Shown one piece after another: positions 44,183 through 52,532 of a stretch of DNA of 64,000 nt; position 1 is the first letter of the stretch, and the number at the start of each line of letters is the position of its first letter. Origin of the DNA: Algoriphagus taiwanensis. Lineage in GTDB: Bacteria > Bacteroidota > Bacteroidia > Cytophagales > Cyclobacteriaceae. The stretch lies in the NCBI RefSeq assembly GCF_036245645.1, contig NZ_BTPE01000014.1, positions 72,540 through 136,539 on the forward strand, given 5' to 3'. A program made the translations under genes and the position numbers. Below the pieces are notes generated by a model that was not told the origin of the DNA, searched no databases, and was given only the letters and a program-made list of their open reading frames with translations.

Positions 44183-45709
44183 ATGGACTACCAAAAACTG
44201 ACTGGAAAAGAGCTCACCCAAATCAAGACCCTTGGCCAACTTAAGGCTTCAGGATATCAACCCAAATCCATCAAAGAAGAACTTCGCGACAACTTGATTT
44301 TGAAAATCAAGCGGAAGGAAAACGTCTTCGAGGGAATCTGGGGCTATGAGGATACGGTCATCCCGGATATTGAACGAGCCATCCTTTCTCGACACAACAT
44401 CAACTTGCTAGGTCTTCGAGGTCAGGCGAAAACCCGAATTGCAAGAATGATGACCCATCTTTTGGATGAATACGTGCCAGTGGTCTATGGTTCAGAATTG
44501 AATGACGACCCTTTGCACCCGCTTTCTTCCTTTGCCAAAAACTTAATCGAAGAAAAAGGAGACGATACGCCTATCATTTGGCTTCACCGAGAGGATCGCT
44601 ACGCAGAAAAATTAGCTACTCCGGATGTCTCGGTGGCTGACTTGATCGGTGATGTGGACCCAATTAAAGCGGCCACCATGAAACTCAGCTACAACGACGA
44701 GCGAGTGATTCACTATGGATTGGTTCCACGCTCTCACCGATGCATTTTTGTGATCAATGAATTGCCGGACTTGCAGGCTAGGATTCAAGTTGCTTTATTC
44801 AATATTCTTCAGGAAGGAGATATTCAGATTCGAGGCTTCAAATTGAGATTGCCTTTGGATATTCAGTTTGTCTTCACAGCCAACCCGGAAGACTACACCA
44901 ACCGTGGCAGCATCGTGACCCCGCTCAAGGACCGGATCGAAAGTCAGATCATTACCCACTATCCAAAATCCATCGAAATTGGGAAGAAAATCACCGCGCA
45001 GGAAGCCAATTTGGCTGGAAAGCCTGTGGAAAATATTCATGTACCCGAACTGATGAAAGACCTAATCGAGCAGATCGCTATCGAAGCTCGAGGCTCCGAA
45101 TTTGTGGATGAGAAAAGTGGTGTTTCGGCTCGATTGACCATTTCGGCCTTTGAAAACCTCATTTCCGCAGCAGAAAGAAGACTTTATCTCAATGGAGAAA
45201 GCAACACAGTTGTCCGAATCGCCGACTTAATTGGCGTGATTCCAGCCATTACCGGTAAGGTTGAATTGGTCTATGAAGGGGAGCAGGAAGGCGCAGGTCT
45301 AGTTGCATACAATTTGATTGGAAAAGCTATAAGAACGCAGTTTGTGAATTATTTCCCTTCCCCAGAACAGAAGAAAAAAGACAAGTCCGGCAATCCTTAT
45401 GTGATACCTTTAGCTTGGTTCGGAGAAGGAAACGAGCTGGATATTTTAGCTTCCCAATCCGACAAAGAATATAAAACGCTACTGCATTCCGTCCCCGGAT
45501 TGGAAGAAGTGGTGACTCAGATGGTGAAAACCTTGCCAGAAAAAGAGAAAGAGTTCTTTATGGAGTTTGCCCTTCACGGTTTGGCAGAATATTCCCAATT
45601 GAGCAAAAAATTGCTAGACACCGGACTTCAATTCAAGGACCTGTTCAGTTCCATGTTTGACATGGGAGCGGGAGATGAAGATGATGACTTCGATGAAGAT
45701 GACAATTAA
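44183..45709 (+). CDS. ChlI/MoxR-like AAA+ ATPase with altered Walker B
   Basis: 508 residues. Walker A is G77-LRGQAKT84 (GxxGxxKT). The Walker B strand reads CIFVINEL with Asn192 in place of the usual Asp before Glu193. The pre-sensor insert QVALFNILQEGDIQIRGF is as in magnesium chelatase ChlI proteins, and sensor 1 lies in FVFTANPEDYTN. The C-terminal lid (about 290-400) is followed by an acidic tail ending in DEDDDFDEDDN. It probably forms a ring that works on the VWA partner. No ChlH or tetrapyrrole-chelatase gene is nearby, so a chlorophyll role is unlikely. Confidence 0.88.
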   Translation: MDYQKLTGKELTQIKTLGQLKASGYQPKSIKEELRDNLILKIKRKENVFEGIWGYEDTVIPDIERAILSRHNINLLGLRGQAKTRIARMMTHLLDEYVPVVYGSELNDDPLHPLSSFAKNLIEEKGDDTPIIWLHREDRYAEKLATPDVSVADLIGDVDPIKAATMKLSYNDERVIHYGLVPRSHRCIFVINELPDLQARIQVALFNILQEGDIQIRGFKLRLPLDIQFVFTANPEDYTNRGSIVTPLKDRIESQIITHYPKSIEIGKKITAQEANLAGKPVENIHVPELMKDLIEQIAIEARGSEFVDEKSGVSARLTISAFENLISAAERRLYLNGESNTVVRIADLIGVIPAITGKVELVYEGEQEGAGLVAYNLIGKAIRTQFVNYFPSPEQKKKDKSGNPYVIPLAWFGEGNELDILASQSDKEYKTLLHSVPGLEEVVTQMVKTLPEKEKEFFMEFALHGLAEYSQLSKKLLDTGLQFKDLFSSMFDMGAGDEDDDFDEDDN

Positions 45710-45710
45710 G

Positions 45711-45736
45711 AAAAGGGGCTTTTGCCCCTTTTTTAT
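45711..45736. terminator. Terminator between convergent genes
   Basis: A perfect 9-bp stem, AAAAGGGGC/GCCCCTTTT, with a TTTT loop; a T run follows on the plus strand. It ends the VWA-AAA+ unit and may also serve the DUF1304 gene on the other strand. Confidence 0.85.
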
Positions 45737-46095
45737 TTCAAATGAAGAAGGATCAAAGCTATCAAAGCCGGCAATCCCTGCACAAAAAAGATTTTCTTGC
45801 TTGCGGTAAGGGCACCAAAAATCCCTGCGACCAAGACACAACTTAGAAAAAATACCCCAACGTAAAAGGACCATTTTGGATCCTCAATCAACAAGGACCA
45901 AATCAATCCCGCTACCAAAAACCCGTTGTACAAACCCTGGTTGGCGGCAAGAACCTTAGTCTTGGGAAACATTTCCTTGGGCAACTGTCTGAAAATCTTC
46001 CTCCCCGTCGTCTCCCAGGCAAACATCTCAAACCAGAGAAAGTACAGATGAAGTGCGGCAATCAGGCCAATGAGAATTTTTGAGAGGAGTTCCAT
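45733..46095 (-). CDS. DUF1304 family membrane protein
   Basis: 120 residues with four membrane helices. Family pattern: ALHLYFLWFEMFAW near the N-terminus, FPKTKVLAANQGLYNGFLVAG in the middle and GALTASKKIFFVQGLPALIAL near the end. Function unknown. Single gene, convergent with the AAA+ gene across a terminator. Confidence 0.9.
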   Translation of the reverse strand: MELLSKILIGLIAALHLYFLWFEMFAWETTGRKIFRQLPKEMFPKTKVLAANQGLYNGFLVAGLIWSLLIEDPKWSFYVGVFFLSCVLVAGIFGALTASKKIFFVQGLPALIALILLHLK

Positions 46096-46135
46096 AAATT
46101 CGCTAGTTTATCATCAAGATAGGAAATTTTGAAGT

Positions 46136-46233
46136 AGGCAGTTGCCGGTAGGCAGAAGACAAAACTCTGCAAACTGCAAACTGGCTCCTTGAATCATGCC
46201 ATCGCATACTGCCAACTGATTACTGCCTTTTGA
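46136..46233 (+). repeat. Heptad-phased ACTG repeat before the methyltransferase gene
   Basis: From 46164: ACTCTGC, AAACTGC, AAACTGG, CTCCTTG, AATCATG, CCATCGC, ATACTGC, CAACTGA, TTACTGC, CTTTTGA. Eight of ten units have C at position 4. The preceding 46136-46160 carries the complementary sense (GGCAGTTGCCGGTAGGCAG). It fills most of the 154-base gap between DUF1304 and the methyltransferase. Confidence 0.6.
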
Positions 46234-46237
46234 TCCC

Positions 46238-46245
46238 TATCTTTG
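46238..46245 (+). promoter_or_regulatory. -7 promoter box of the methyltransferase gene
   Basis: TATCTTTG matches TAnnTTTG and is followed by CCCC and the ATG at 46250, the same 4-base spacing as for nadC and gpmI. Confidence 0.5.
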
Positions 46246-46249
46246 CCCC

Positions 46250-47626
46250 ATGTCCGAGATTCAATTACCCGCTGATTTTGAAGCACAGATGCTGTCCCTT
46301 CTGGGAAAAGAAGAATTTAAAGATTTCAAAGCGGCAATCAATCGGAATCCACGGACCTCCATCCGCCTCAATCCATTCAAAACCTTTGCTCTTTCTTGGC
46401 CCAAAAGCCCAATCCCTTGGTCATCCGCAGGCTACTTTTTGGAAGAACGACCCAGTTTTACCCTTGACCCTGCCTTTCATGCAGGTGCCTATTACGTGCA
46501 GGAGGCCTCTTCCATGTTTATCGAACACATTCTCAAAAGTCTGCACATCCCCAAAGGGGTTTACCTCGATCTGGCTGGAGCTCCCGGAGGAAAAAGCACG
46601 CTTCTTTCCAGCTATCTGGAAAATGAAGGTTTGCTGGTCGCCAATGAAGTCATTCAGTCCCGAGCTCAAATTCTGAAAGAAAATGCAATCAAATGGGGAT
46701 TGGGAAATATTGTGGTGACCAATAATGACCCCGATCACTTCTCTTCATTTGAAGGTTTTTTTGATTTGGTGTTAGTGGATGCACCATGTTCAGGAGAGGG
46801 AATGTTTCGAAAGGATCCTCAAGCTCGGGAGGAATGGTCTTTGGATCATGTGACTCTTTGTTCTTCCCGACAAAAACGCATCATGGATCAAGCAGGAGCG
46901 CTAGTCAAAGGAGGCGGTTATTTGATCTATTCCACCTGCACCTTCAATGAGCAGGAAAATGAAGACATGATCCGGTTTCTTACCGAGGAATTCGCCTTTG
47001 AGCCTGTTCGAGTACCCCTAGAAAAATCATGGGGAATCGATGAAACTGAAGTAGAAACCGAGGATGGAAGCTTTTTTGGCTATCGTTTTTTCCCACATAA
47101 AGTAGAAGGGGAGGGTTTTTTTATCACCGTGTTGAAAAGACCCAATTCGGCTTCCACTCAAGAACCAGGGCGGATCAAGGACTTTAAACATCCTGTATTG
47201 AAAGCTTTGGGAAATCGGGACAGTGAGAGATTGGAGCAGGAATTGGGCTTTAACGGAGCGGGAAAGTATTACACGTTGAATGACTCTTATTTTCGAATCA
47301 ATCAGGAATTTTACAGGTATTTTGAAAAAATCGCCCAAGCTTTAAGCCTTCGCTATTTTGGGGTGGAATTAGGCAAAAAGCAAAAGAACGAATGGATTCC
47401 CAGTCATGAATGGGCACTTTCTATTTTACCAAAAGAAGGCTTTTTGACCTATGCTCTCGATCAGGAGCAAGCCTTGGAATTTCTGAGAAAAAATGAGCAA
47501 TCTTTCGAGGATTTACCTAAAGGCTGGATTCTTTTCACCTACCAAAACCTTCCGCTTGGCTGGGGAAAAAACCTCGGTAATCGAATGAATAATTATTATC
47601 CCAAAGAGTGGAGGATCCGGATGTAG
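46250..47626 (+). CDS. RsmF-like RNA cytosine-C5 methyltransferase
   Basis: 458 residues, NOL1/NOP2/Sun family. SAM-binding motif I is DLAGAPGGKSTLLSSYL; the PC motif is VDAPCSGEGMFRKD; the catalytic TC motif is YSTCTFNEQENEDM. The C-terminal part (about 330-458) matches the RsmF-type domain found in 16S rRNA m5C methyltransferases (RGWGKN-like end LPLGWGKNLG). Either rRNA or tRNA could be the substrate; 16S rRNA is favoured by the domain layout. Confidence 0.92.
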   Translation: MSEIQLPADFEAQMLSLLGKEEFKDFKAAINRNPRTSIRLNPFKTFALSWPKSPIPWSSAGYFLEERPSFTLDPAFHAGAYYVQEASSMFIEHILKSLHIPKGVYLDLAGAPGGKSTLLSSYLENEGLLVANEVIQSRAQILKENAIKWGLGNIVVTNNDPDHFSSFEGFFDLVLVDAPCSGEGMFRKDPQAREEWSLDHVTLCSSRQKRIMDQAGALVKGGGYLIYSTCTFNEQENEDMIRFLTEEFAFEPVRVPLEKSWGIDETEVETEDGSFFGYRFFPHKVEGEGFFITVLKRPNSASTQEPGRIKDFKHPVLKALGNRDSERLEQELGFNGAGKYYTLNDSYFRINQEFYRYFEKIAQALSLRYFGVELGKKQKNEWIPSHEWALSILPKEGFLTYALDQEQALEFLRKNEQSFEDLPKGWILFTYQNLPLGWGKNLGNRMNNYYPKEWRIRM

Positions 47627-47632
47627 TCTTTT

Positions 47633-48847
47633 TTATTCCTTGATAAAATTAAATCTTGCCCACTGCTTTCTATGCCGCAGTTCATTGCCAGAGAAAATAA
47701 ATGGAGGAATGTAAACAAGCTTTTCTATGCGAATCTCGTGAATTCCTTCCTTAAGTTCATTGATAGGAATAATTCCAAAAAAGGCTTTTTGACCGGTAAT
47801 TCCAGAAGTAGTGAGCATCCACTTTTCGCTTGTTACCAAAGAGTCATTCAAAAAAACCTGATAGGTGTCTTCTACTTTTTCAAGTTTTTTCCAACCTAGA
47901 GTATCATAATTACTTGTGGACAAAAGTGTCTGTATTCGAGGCAAATCTTGTTCATCTCGTGCATATTTGGCGAGATATAGATTAATCTTATCCCCACTTA
48001 CGGTAATGGATTCCGTCCAAACTCTGGGAAACCGCACCATTTTATTGTTATACTCCTCGAAATACATGGATTGATCGGGCCAATCATAAAATTCCTCATC
48101 CAAATCAGTCATGGGTTGATAATAAGAAAAGCCCTTTAAATCAGCTAAAATAAACGGCACCGCAGCTATAACCAATCCCAATGAAACCAATAGCATAGTC
48201 CATTTGCCTAAATGACTAGAAAACACAGCCCCAATGGTTCCATTCATGCTAGTACCTAGAAAGGACTTTAACTTAAATTTTTTAAAAATCGCCCCGATAA
48301 TTAGCACCCCAAGAATGGAAAGGATAAAGAATAGGTAAAGTACTTGAAAGTCTAAGTTGAAAATCAAGTAAATCCCTGTAAGAAAAATCAGATAAACCGT
48401 AATTGAAAATATCGGAATCACTACGGAAAGGGGGTAACCGTAGATCATGCTGCACCATCGCTCCAAATTCAATAAATAGACTCGAGGATGAGGGTATTCC
48501 AAGTCCTGAGAAAATTTGAACAGCTTGCTTTTCAATACCCCTTCCGGAAATGCATAAGTGATCCCCAACATACCTGCCCACATAAATCGAAGGAATAAAT
48601 GGGTAATCAGAAAAATTTTAAAAACCGAAATGATCAATGAAAAATAACCCAAAACCAACATGGCAGGTATTTGTTCCAATCCATAATCCTGAATCATAAT
48701 AATGGAATAGTCAAAAAGACTGGATGGAATAATAAATAATGCAGCCAAGGAAATCCCTGAAATGATCACTTCAGGCTCCCAGCTGTTCTTTTGCAGGTTT
48801 TCCAGCCAAGTAAGGTCTTGCTGCTTTTTGATGTTATCCTCTTCCAT
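47633..48847 (-). CDS. Unrecognised multi-helix membrane protein
   Basis: 404 residues: a cytoplasmic N-terminus, about seven hydrophobic segments (roughly 28-48, 60-85, 90-110, 140-165, 168-190, 210-235) and a C-terminal soluble domain (about 240-404) with TLGWKKLEKVEDTYQVFLND. No family is recognised. The gene is visibly more AT-rich than its neighbours. The soluble part ends with a beta-rich region that could face the periplasm. Function unknown. Confidence 0.75.
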   Translation of the reverse strand: MEEDNIKKQQDLTWLENLQKNSWEPEVIISGISLAALFIIPSSLFDYSIIMIQDYGLEQIPAMLVLGYFSLIISVFKIFLITHLFLRFMWAGMLGITYAFPEGVLKSKLFKFSQDLEYPHPRVYLLNLERWCSMIYGYPLSVVIPIFSITVYLIFLTGIYLIFNLDFQVLYLFFILSILGVLIIGAIFKKFKLKSFLGTSMNGTIGAVFSSHLGKWTMLLVSLGLVIAAVPFILADLKGFSYYQPMTDLDEEFYDWPDQSMYFEEYNNKMVRFPRVWTESITVSGDKINLYLAKYARDEQDLPRIQTLLSTSNYDTLGWKKLEKVEDTYQVFLNDSLVTSEKWMLTTSGITGQKAFFGIIPINELKEGIHEIRIEKLVYIPPFIFSGNELRHRKQWARFNFIKE

Positions 48848-48858
48848 GGAAAACAGAA

Positions 48859-50001
48859 TTAATTTCCAATATGCTGATTTTTAATCCATTCCAAAACTTT
48901 TCCCCTAGGCAAGGCCTCTACTTTTCTTCCATCCTTGCCGGTCATCGTCTCAGCAGCAAAAAGGGAATTCACAATAGCCTCCTCTGTAGCTTCAATGACA
49001 GCCAGGAAAAGGGGCGTCATAGCATCATTTCCGAGAAATTCGGCCTTTTGGAGCTCCTGAGATGGAATGGAATAGGGGATTCTAAGACCCTTACTGGTAG
49101 AGAAGGCGATAACATAATCTCCCGAGCCATTGGAAGCAATTCCTCCGGTTTTCGCCAAACCCATCATAGCCCGCTGAGCCATCCTCTCGAGATTTCGCTC
49201 CAGAACCGGGGCATCCGTTGCCACCACGATCATGCAGCTCCCGTCAGATTTTTCCAAAGCGTCTTTGAATGGATACTTTTCCAGCTTTTCCCCTACCGGA
49301 ACCCCGGAGATTTGCAGGTTTCCTCCAAAATTGGTTTGTACTAAAACACCCACCGTATATCCTCCGAGGCTCTCGGGAAGTTTACGGGAAGCAGTACCAA
49401 TTCCCCCTTTCCAGCCAAAACAAACAGTACCTGTACCTGCCCCAACATTCCCCTCTTCCACCATTCCGGGATTAGCAGCTTCAATTGCCTGAATGACCTC
49501 TTCGGAAGAAATATGCATCCCACGAATGTCATTCAGGTAGCCATCGTTGGTTTCCCCGACCACGGCATTAACTGACTGGATAGATTCATTGCCCGGCTGG
49601 GCTAAAGAATAGCGAACGACTCCCTCAATCCCAGCAGCCACACTCAGTGTATTGGTCAGAATGATCGGTGATTCCAGATTTCCTAATTCCTGCACTTGGG
49701 TGACTCCAGCAAGTTTTCCAAAACCATTTCCCACAAAGATTGCAGCGGGTACTTTATCTTGAAATAGATTGCCCCCATGCGGCAAAATGGCTGTCACTCC
49801 TGTCCGGATATCACTTCCCTCAATTTTGGTCAGGTGACCTACTTGGACTCCCTGCACATCAGTGATGGCATTCAATGGTCCGGTGGGCAATATGCCGAAT
49901 GGTACACCGAGCTCTCTCGGGCGAGATTGGGCGGAAAGAGAGTGAATTGTCAGGGAGAAAAACGCTCCTGCTAAAAGAGACAAGTATTGGGATTTTGGCA
50001 T
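48859..50001 (-). CDS. P1 family peptidase (DmpA-like)
   Basis: 380 residues with a signal peptide (about 1-24, ending LSAQS). It matches L-aminopeptidase/D-esterase enzymes: PTGPLNAITDVQGVQVGHLT, TGVTAILPHGG, VGAGTGTVCFGWKGG and the self-cleavage and nucleophile site GIASNGSGDYVIAF, where Ser becomes the N-terminal nucleophile of the small subunit. It releases N-terminal residues, including D- or beta-amino acids, in the periplasm. Octad repeats lie 13 bases upstream of its start. Confidence 0.93.
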   Translation of the reverse strand: MPKSQYLSLLAGAFFSLTIHSLSAQSRPRELGVPFGILPTGPLNAITDVQGVQVGHLTKIEGSDIRTGVTAILPHGGNLFQDKVPAAIFVGNGFGKLAGVTQVQELGNLESPIILTNTLSVAAGIEGVVRYSLAQPGNESIQSVNAVVGETNDGYLNDIRGMHISSEEVIQAIEAANPGMVEEGNVGAGTGTVCFGWKGGIGTASRKLPESLGGYTVGVLVQTNFGGNLQISGVPVGEKLEKYPFKDALEKSDGSCMIVVATDAPVLERNLERMAQRAMMGLAKTGGIASNGSGDYVIAFSTSKGLRIPYSIPSQELQKAEFLGNDAMTPLFLAVIEATEEAIVNSLFAAETMTGKDGRKVEALPRGKVLEWIKNQHIGN

Positions 50002-50013
50002 GGGGAGACTAAT

Positions 50014-50045
50014 TTTTCAATTTTCAAATCTTCCAATTTTCCAAT
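50014..50045. repeat. Octad degenerate repeat between the P1 peptidase and nth
   Basis: Four 8-bp units on the plus strand: TTTTCAAT, TTTCAAAT, CTTCCAAT, TTTCCAAT (with one base of spacing at 50022 absorbed by the T run). Same class as 30320-30359 in the radA leader. Confidence 0.5.
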
Positions 50046-50085
50046 AATACCTATCTTACTCACCCTTTCCAAGATTCCCTATAAA

Positions 50086-50757
50086 ATGCTCAAAAAACAA
50101 CGATACGAAGCTTTTATCCATCATTTTTCTGAGAATATGCCGGTGGCAGAGACCGAGTTGGAATACGAAAACCCCTTCCAGCTTTTGGTAGCAGTGGTCC
50201 TCTCAGCCCAATGCACAGACAAACGCGTCAACATTGTGACCCGGGAGCTTTTTAAGCATTTTCCTACTGCTGCCCACTTGGCAGCTACCCATTTTGATGA
50301 GCTTTTTCCCTACATCCGATCCATCTCCTATCCCAACAACAAAACCAAGCACCTCATTGGACTGGGCAAAATGCTGATGGAAGATTTTGGAGGGGAAGTT
50401 CCCTCCACGGTAGAAGAACTGGTCAAGCTTCCCGGGGTCGGAAGAAAAACCGCCAATGTCATCACCTCAGTTGTGTGGCAGCAGCCCAATATGGCTGTGG
50501 ATACCCATGTTTTCCGTGTTTCGAGGCGCTTGGGTTTGGTGCCGATGACCGCCAAAACTCCTCTGGAAGTCGAAAAACAATTGGTCAAACACATTCCCAA
50601 ACAATACATCCACAAAGCCCATCATTGGCTGATTCTCCATGGCCGCTACACTTGCCTAGCCCGGAAACCTAAATGTGAGGAATGCCAGATCATCCACCTC
50701 TGCAAGTATTTTGAGAAAAATCAAAAGCAGAGTAAAAAACAAGAAGGAGAAGCCTGA
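50086..50757 (+). CDS. nth: Endonuclease III
   Basis: The ATG at 50086 (MLKKQRYEAF) matches the family start; an upstream ATG at 49987 would run through the repeat. 223 residues with the helix-hairpin-helix and catalytic Lys in LPGVGRKTANV, catalytic Asp in VDTHVFRVSRRLG and the C-x6-C-x2-C-x5-C [4Fe-4S] loop near the C-terminus (CLARKPKCEECQIIHLC). It removes oxidised pyrimidines in base-excision repair. Its stop overlaps the asnB start by one base (TGATG), an unusual operon partner. Confidence 0.96.
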   Translation: MLKKQRYEAFIHHFSENMPVAETELEYENPFQLLVAVVLSAQCTDKRVNIVTRELFKHFPTAAHLAATHFDELFPYIRSISYPNNKTKHLIGLGKMLMEDFGGEVPSTVEELVKLPGVGRKTANVITSVVWQQPNMAVDTHVFRVSRRLGLVPMTAKTPLEVEKQLVKHIPKQYIHKAHHWLILHGRYTCLARKPKCEECQIIHLCKYFEKNQKQSKKQEGEA

Positions 50758-52532
50758 TGTGTGGAATTCATCTGATTTGGGGAAAGGATGCCAATCCTGA
50801 AGCCATTGAGGCCATGGTGGCAGATTCTTATCATCGGGGACCGGATCAACAGGACGTCTTTTCCCCTTGGCCGGGACTTTGGATCGGAGTTAATCGTCTG
50901 AAAATCCTTCATCCCGGACCGGATGCCGACCAGCCTTTTTGGGCTCCTGACGGAAACAGTCTTCTGATCTGGAACGGAGAGATTTATAATTTTTTGGAGC
51001 TGAAAAAACTCCTGTCCCAAATGGGGGTGGAGTTTCTCACAGAGTCAGATACCGAAGTATTGCTGCATTACCTCAGGTTTTTTGGCTTGGATGCATTGAA
51101 AAATCTGGAGGGAATGTTTTCCCTAATCTATGTGAATCTCGTGGATCAGTCTGTGGTAGTAGCCAGAGACCGAACAGGAGAGAAACCTCTGTATTTTTCA
51201 CAAACCCCAGACACATTTGCCCTGTCCTCAGAGACCAGAGGTCTAGCCAGACTAACGCATGCGGAGTTGGAGGTTCATCAAATCGAACCCTACTTCTACC
51301 TCCGTAGTCCTATCCCGGAAAAGACCTTTTTCAGAGGAATAAGACCATGGAAGCCCGGCAGATTCAGTAAAATTTCCCAACACAGCACTTTTAGATGGGA
51401 TACCTTACCCGATCCCGAACCCCCACGAAATCCTCCAAGCCAAGAGTCATTTATCGACTCCCTTAGGCAAGCCGTACTCAGGCAGTTTCATGCGGATGTG
51501 CCTCATGGGGTGATGCTCAGCGGGGGTGCTGACAGTTCTTTGCTCTATTCGCTTTGGTATAAAGAAACTGGAATTCCCTTACCGGCTTATACTATTGAGG
51601 TGGAAAAAAAATACAGGAAAAAATACGCAGATGCCACCTTTGCCAAGCAGCTGGTTCGGCAAGTGCCAGCGGAGCATCAGTTGGTAGAAGTCACCCAGCA
51701 GGTGTTTCTTGATCGCTGGGAAGACTATCTGCAAAGCGTGGATCAGCCCATCGGGGATTCAGCAGGATTTCTGACTTGGCTGATCGGTTTGAAGGCCAAA
51801 AATCAGGTGAAAGTCCTCGCCTCCGGTGCCGGTGCAGATGAACTTTGGGGCGGATATCAGCGCCATCAAGCCTTTTATCAATATTTGAAGTATCCTGACC
51901 TATGGGGTAGAATTGCTCCGACTTTGGCCAATTTACCTTTTGGAAGAACCTGGAAAAAATTCATGCAAGGCATCGATTCCGACCCTAGGGTTACTTTCAT
52001 GAATTTTGCCGCTCTTCAAAATCCGCCCAAAGAACTTCTGGAGGACTATCTCCGAATCTTCGACACGAATCTGAGTCCCTACAAGCAGGCTTTGGATTTT
52101 GACCGGAAAGTATACTTGGTGCAGGATGTCCTGAAAGTCCAAGACAATGCCCTGATGGCCCATGGCATAGAAGGCAGATCTCCCTATTTGGATTCATCGA
52201 TGATATCGATGTGGAGAAGTGTGGAAGACCAAAAGTCTCTTTTGGGAAAACCTTGGATCAAACAAGGCCTTGAAGACCTCAACTTAAGCTGGATCAGTTC
52301 GAGGAGAAAATTTGGCTTTGGACTGCCTCTTCCGGAATGGCTAAGCGAAAACGGTCCTTTTGCCCAACGGGTATTTTCCTCCCTTCGGGAATTTGCACCA
52401 ATTGCTGAAAAAGAGGGTTCTACCGAGCTGGCGGATTTCTGCAAAAATCCCGAGAAACAGGTTAACGCTCATTTTTTAACCCTTTATAACCTGTTTCTTT
52501 TAGCAGAATGGATGAAATTGCACCGAGCATGA
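50757..52532 (+). CDS. asnB: Asparagine synthase (glutamine-hydrolysing) family
   Basis: 591 residues. The class II glutaminase domain begins with Cys2 (MCGIHLIW) and has RGPDQQ; the synthetase domain carries the ATP pyrophosphatase motif S255-GGADSS and GIEGRSPYLDS. AsnB-like amidotransferases often occur in surface-polysaccharide loci, where they amidate sugar acids. This gene begins the polysaccharide block and overlaps the glycosyltransferase by four bases, so a sugar-modifying role is as likely as asparagine synthesis. Confidence 0.9.
   Translation: MCGIHLIWGKDANPEAIEAMVADSYHRGPDQQDVFSPWPGLWIGVNRLKILHPGPDADQPFWAPDGNSLLIWNGEIYNFLELKKLLSQMGVEFLTESDTEVLLHYLRFFGLDALKNLEGMFSLIYVNLVDQSVVVARDRTGEKPLYFSQTPDTFALSSETRGLARLTHAELEVHQIEPYFYLRSPIPEKTFFRGIRPWKPGRFSKISQHSTFRWDTLPDPEPPRNPPSQESFIDSLRQAVLRQFHADVPHGVMLSGGADSSLLYSLWYKETGIPLPAYTIEVEKKYRKKYADATFAKQLVRQVPAEHQLVEVTQQVFLDRWEDYLQSVDQPIGDSAGFLTWLIGLKAKNQVKVLASGAGADELWGGYQRHQAFYQYLKYPDLWGRIAPTLANLPFGRTWKKFMQGIDSDPRVTFMNFAALQNPPKELLEDYLRIFDTNLSPYKQALDFDRKVYLVQDVLKVQDNALMAHGIEGRSPYLDSSMISMWRSVEDQKSLLGKPWIKQGLEDLNLSWISSRRKFGFGLPLPEWLSENGPFAQRVFSSLREFAPIAEKEGSTELADFCKNPEKQVNAHFLTLYNLFLLAEWMKLHRA

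Noticed and set aside
44183..45709. Magnesium chelatase for chlorophyll synthesis
   Set aside because: No ChlH, no other bacteriochlorophyll genes, and Walker B differs; kept only as ChlI/MoxR-like.
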